Source: Streptomyces albidoflavus (lineage in GTDB: Bacteria; Actinomycetota; Actinomycetes; Streptomycetales; Streptomycetaceae). From it: a stretch of DNA of 64,000 nt. This document shows, in pieces, positions 63,780 to 64,000 of the stretch. How positions within the stretch are numbered: position 1 is the first letter of the stretch; each line of letters opens with the position of its first letter. The position numbers and the translations under genes were made by a program. The stretch is from assembly GCF_000719955.1 (NCBI RefSeq), contig NZ_JOII01000012.1, positions 1-64,000 of the forward strand, read 5' to 3'. The notes beneath the pieces are model-generated. The model made no database searches and had not been told where the DNA came from. It saw nothing but the letters and a program-made list of their open reading frames with translations.

Positions 63780-64000
63780 ATGGGCCGCTTCCCACCGGCA
63801 CGCGAACGGCGTCACGGACCTCCGGAGCGGCTCCCGGACCTCCGCACGACGCCCGTGGGCGCGGTGCCCGGCCCTGACCCGGCGCCCGCCCCTCGCGGGG
63901 ACCGCCGTCGTCCCGCCCTCCTGGGGCTCGCCCCGGGGGGTGCGGCGGTCCCCGCGCATCTCTCCTCCTCAGCCGGCCCTCGGACGGTACGAGCCGCCGT
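63780..64000 (+). CDS. Possible 5' end of a gene running off the window
   Basis: ATG 63780 follows a G-rich stretch (GGGGGAACCCGGGGGCG) and stays open to the window edge. The 74 residues are Pro/Arg-rich (MGRFPPARERRHG) without a clear domain; the later ALLGLAPGG stretch could start a signal peptide. G/C at third positions is moderate. It could be noise. Confidence 0.25.
   Translation, partial: MGRFPPARERRHGPPERLPDLRTTPVGAVPGPDPAPAPRGDRRRPALLGLAPGGAAVPAHLSSSAGPRTVRAA

Noticed and set aside
63708..63959. Minus-strand 83-residue frame at the right edge
   Set aside because: No ribosome site, no domain, Arg/Pro-rich shadow-like composition, and it overlaps the weak plus-strand start.

Overview
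This is a very GC-rich actinobacterial chromosome segment, almost certainly Streptomyces. Codons mostly end in G or C. GTG and TTG starts are common, several genes look leaderless, and intergenic hairpins are perfect and GC-rich. It carries a tRNA-Leu(UAA) of the bldA type, two Rpf cell-wall hydrolases and a c-di-AMP riboswitch. I do not name a species.

Layout. (1) 1-3978 is the right end of a RiPP cluster: the 3' part of a YcaO cyclodehydratase, a 58-residue precursor on the opposite strand whose core is only Ser, Thr and Cys before a final Ala, an M20 peptidase and a coupled 86-residue protein. Nested CTGTCAG/CTGACAG sites lie between precursor and peptidase. (2) 3967-17839 is an accessory and regulatory stretch: a TetR/amidase pair, a LuxR-type regulator, mfd, an HATPase/GntR/UTRA group, an aldo-keto reductase and a nucleoside-sugar-epimerase-like protein facing a LysR regulator, and an imine-reductase-like enzyme facing an HxlR regulator. 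(3) 17908-30234 is a divergent pair: a 1155-residue FG-GAP/DNRLRE secreted protein and a 2607-residue RHS polymorphic toxin. The toxin has an embedded ricin-type lectin, a pretoxin HINT domain and a C-terminal cholera/pertussis-like ADP-ribosyltransferase. A candidate immunity gene follows and may carry a frameshift. (4) 30269-32972 holds lipoproteins, a secreted HNH nuclease and a decayed DNA-methylase remnant.

(5) 33105-49334 is conserved core: membrane protein and Ser/Thr kinase, SurA-like lipoprotein, mazG, P450, two Rpf proteins (the second behind a ydaO-type riboswitch), eno-divIC-DUF501-ppx, a toxin-antitoxin pair, type II NADH dehydrogenase with a Rex-like upstream site, and a cyclopropane-fatty-acid synthase. 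(6) 49442-58181 holds a MacB/LolCDE-like ABC exporter, bldA, a GrpB protein, an ABC-2 exporter with its XRE regulator, and a Bax-inhibitor-1-like membrane protein. (7) 58258-64000 holds a membrane-anchored hypothetical protein, a thiolase, a nine-copy repeat cluster that switches strand in the middle, an SGNH hydrolase whose C-terminus reads into that cluster, and cystathionine beta-synthase.

The most interesting loci are the RHS toxin with its exchanged-looking ADP-ribosyltransferase tip and damaged-looking immunity gene, and the RiPP precursor with its unusual core. Both the developmental tRNA and the c-di-AMP-controlled rpfA lie in the conserved half. All reading was by eye; no database search or folding program was run.
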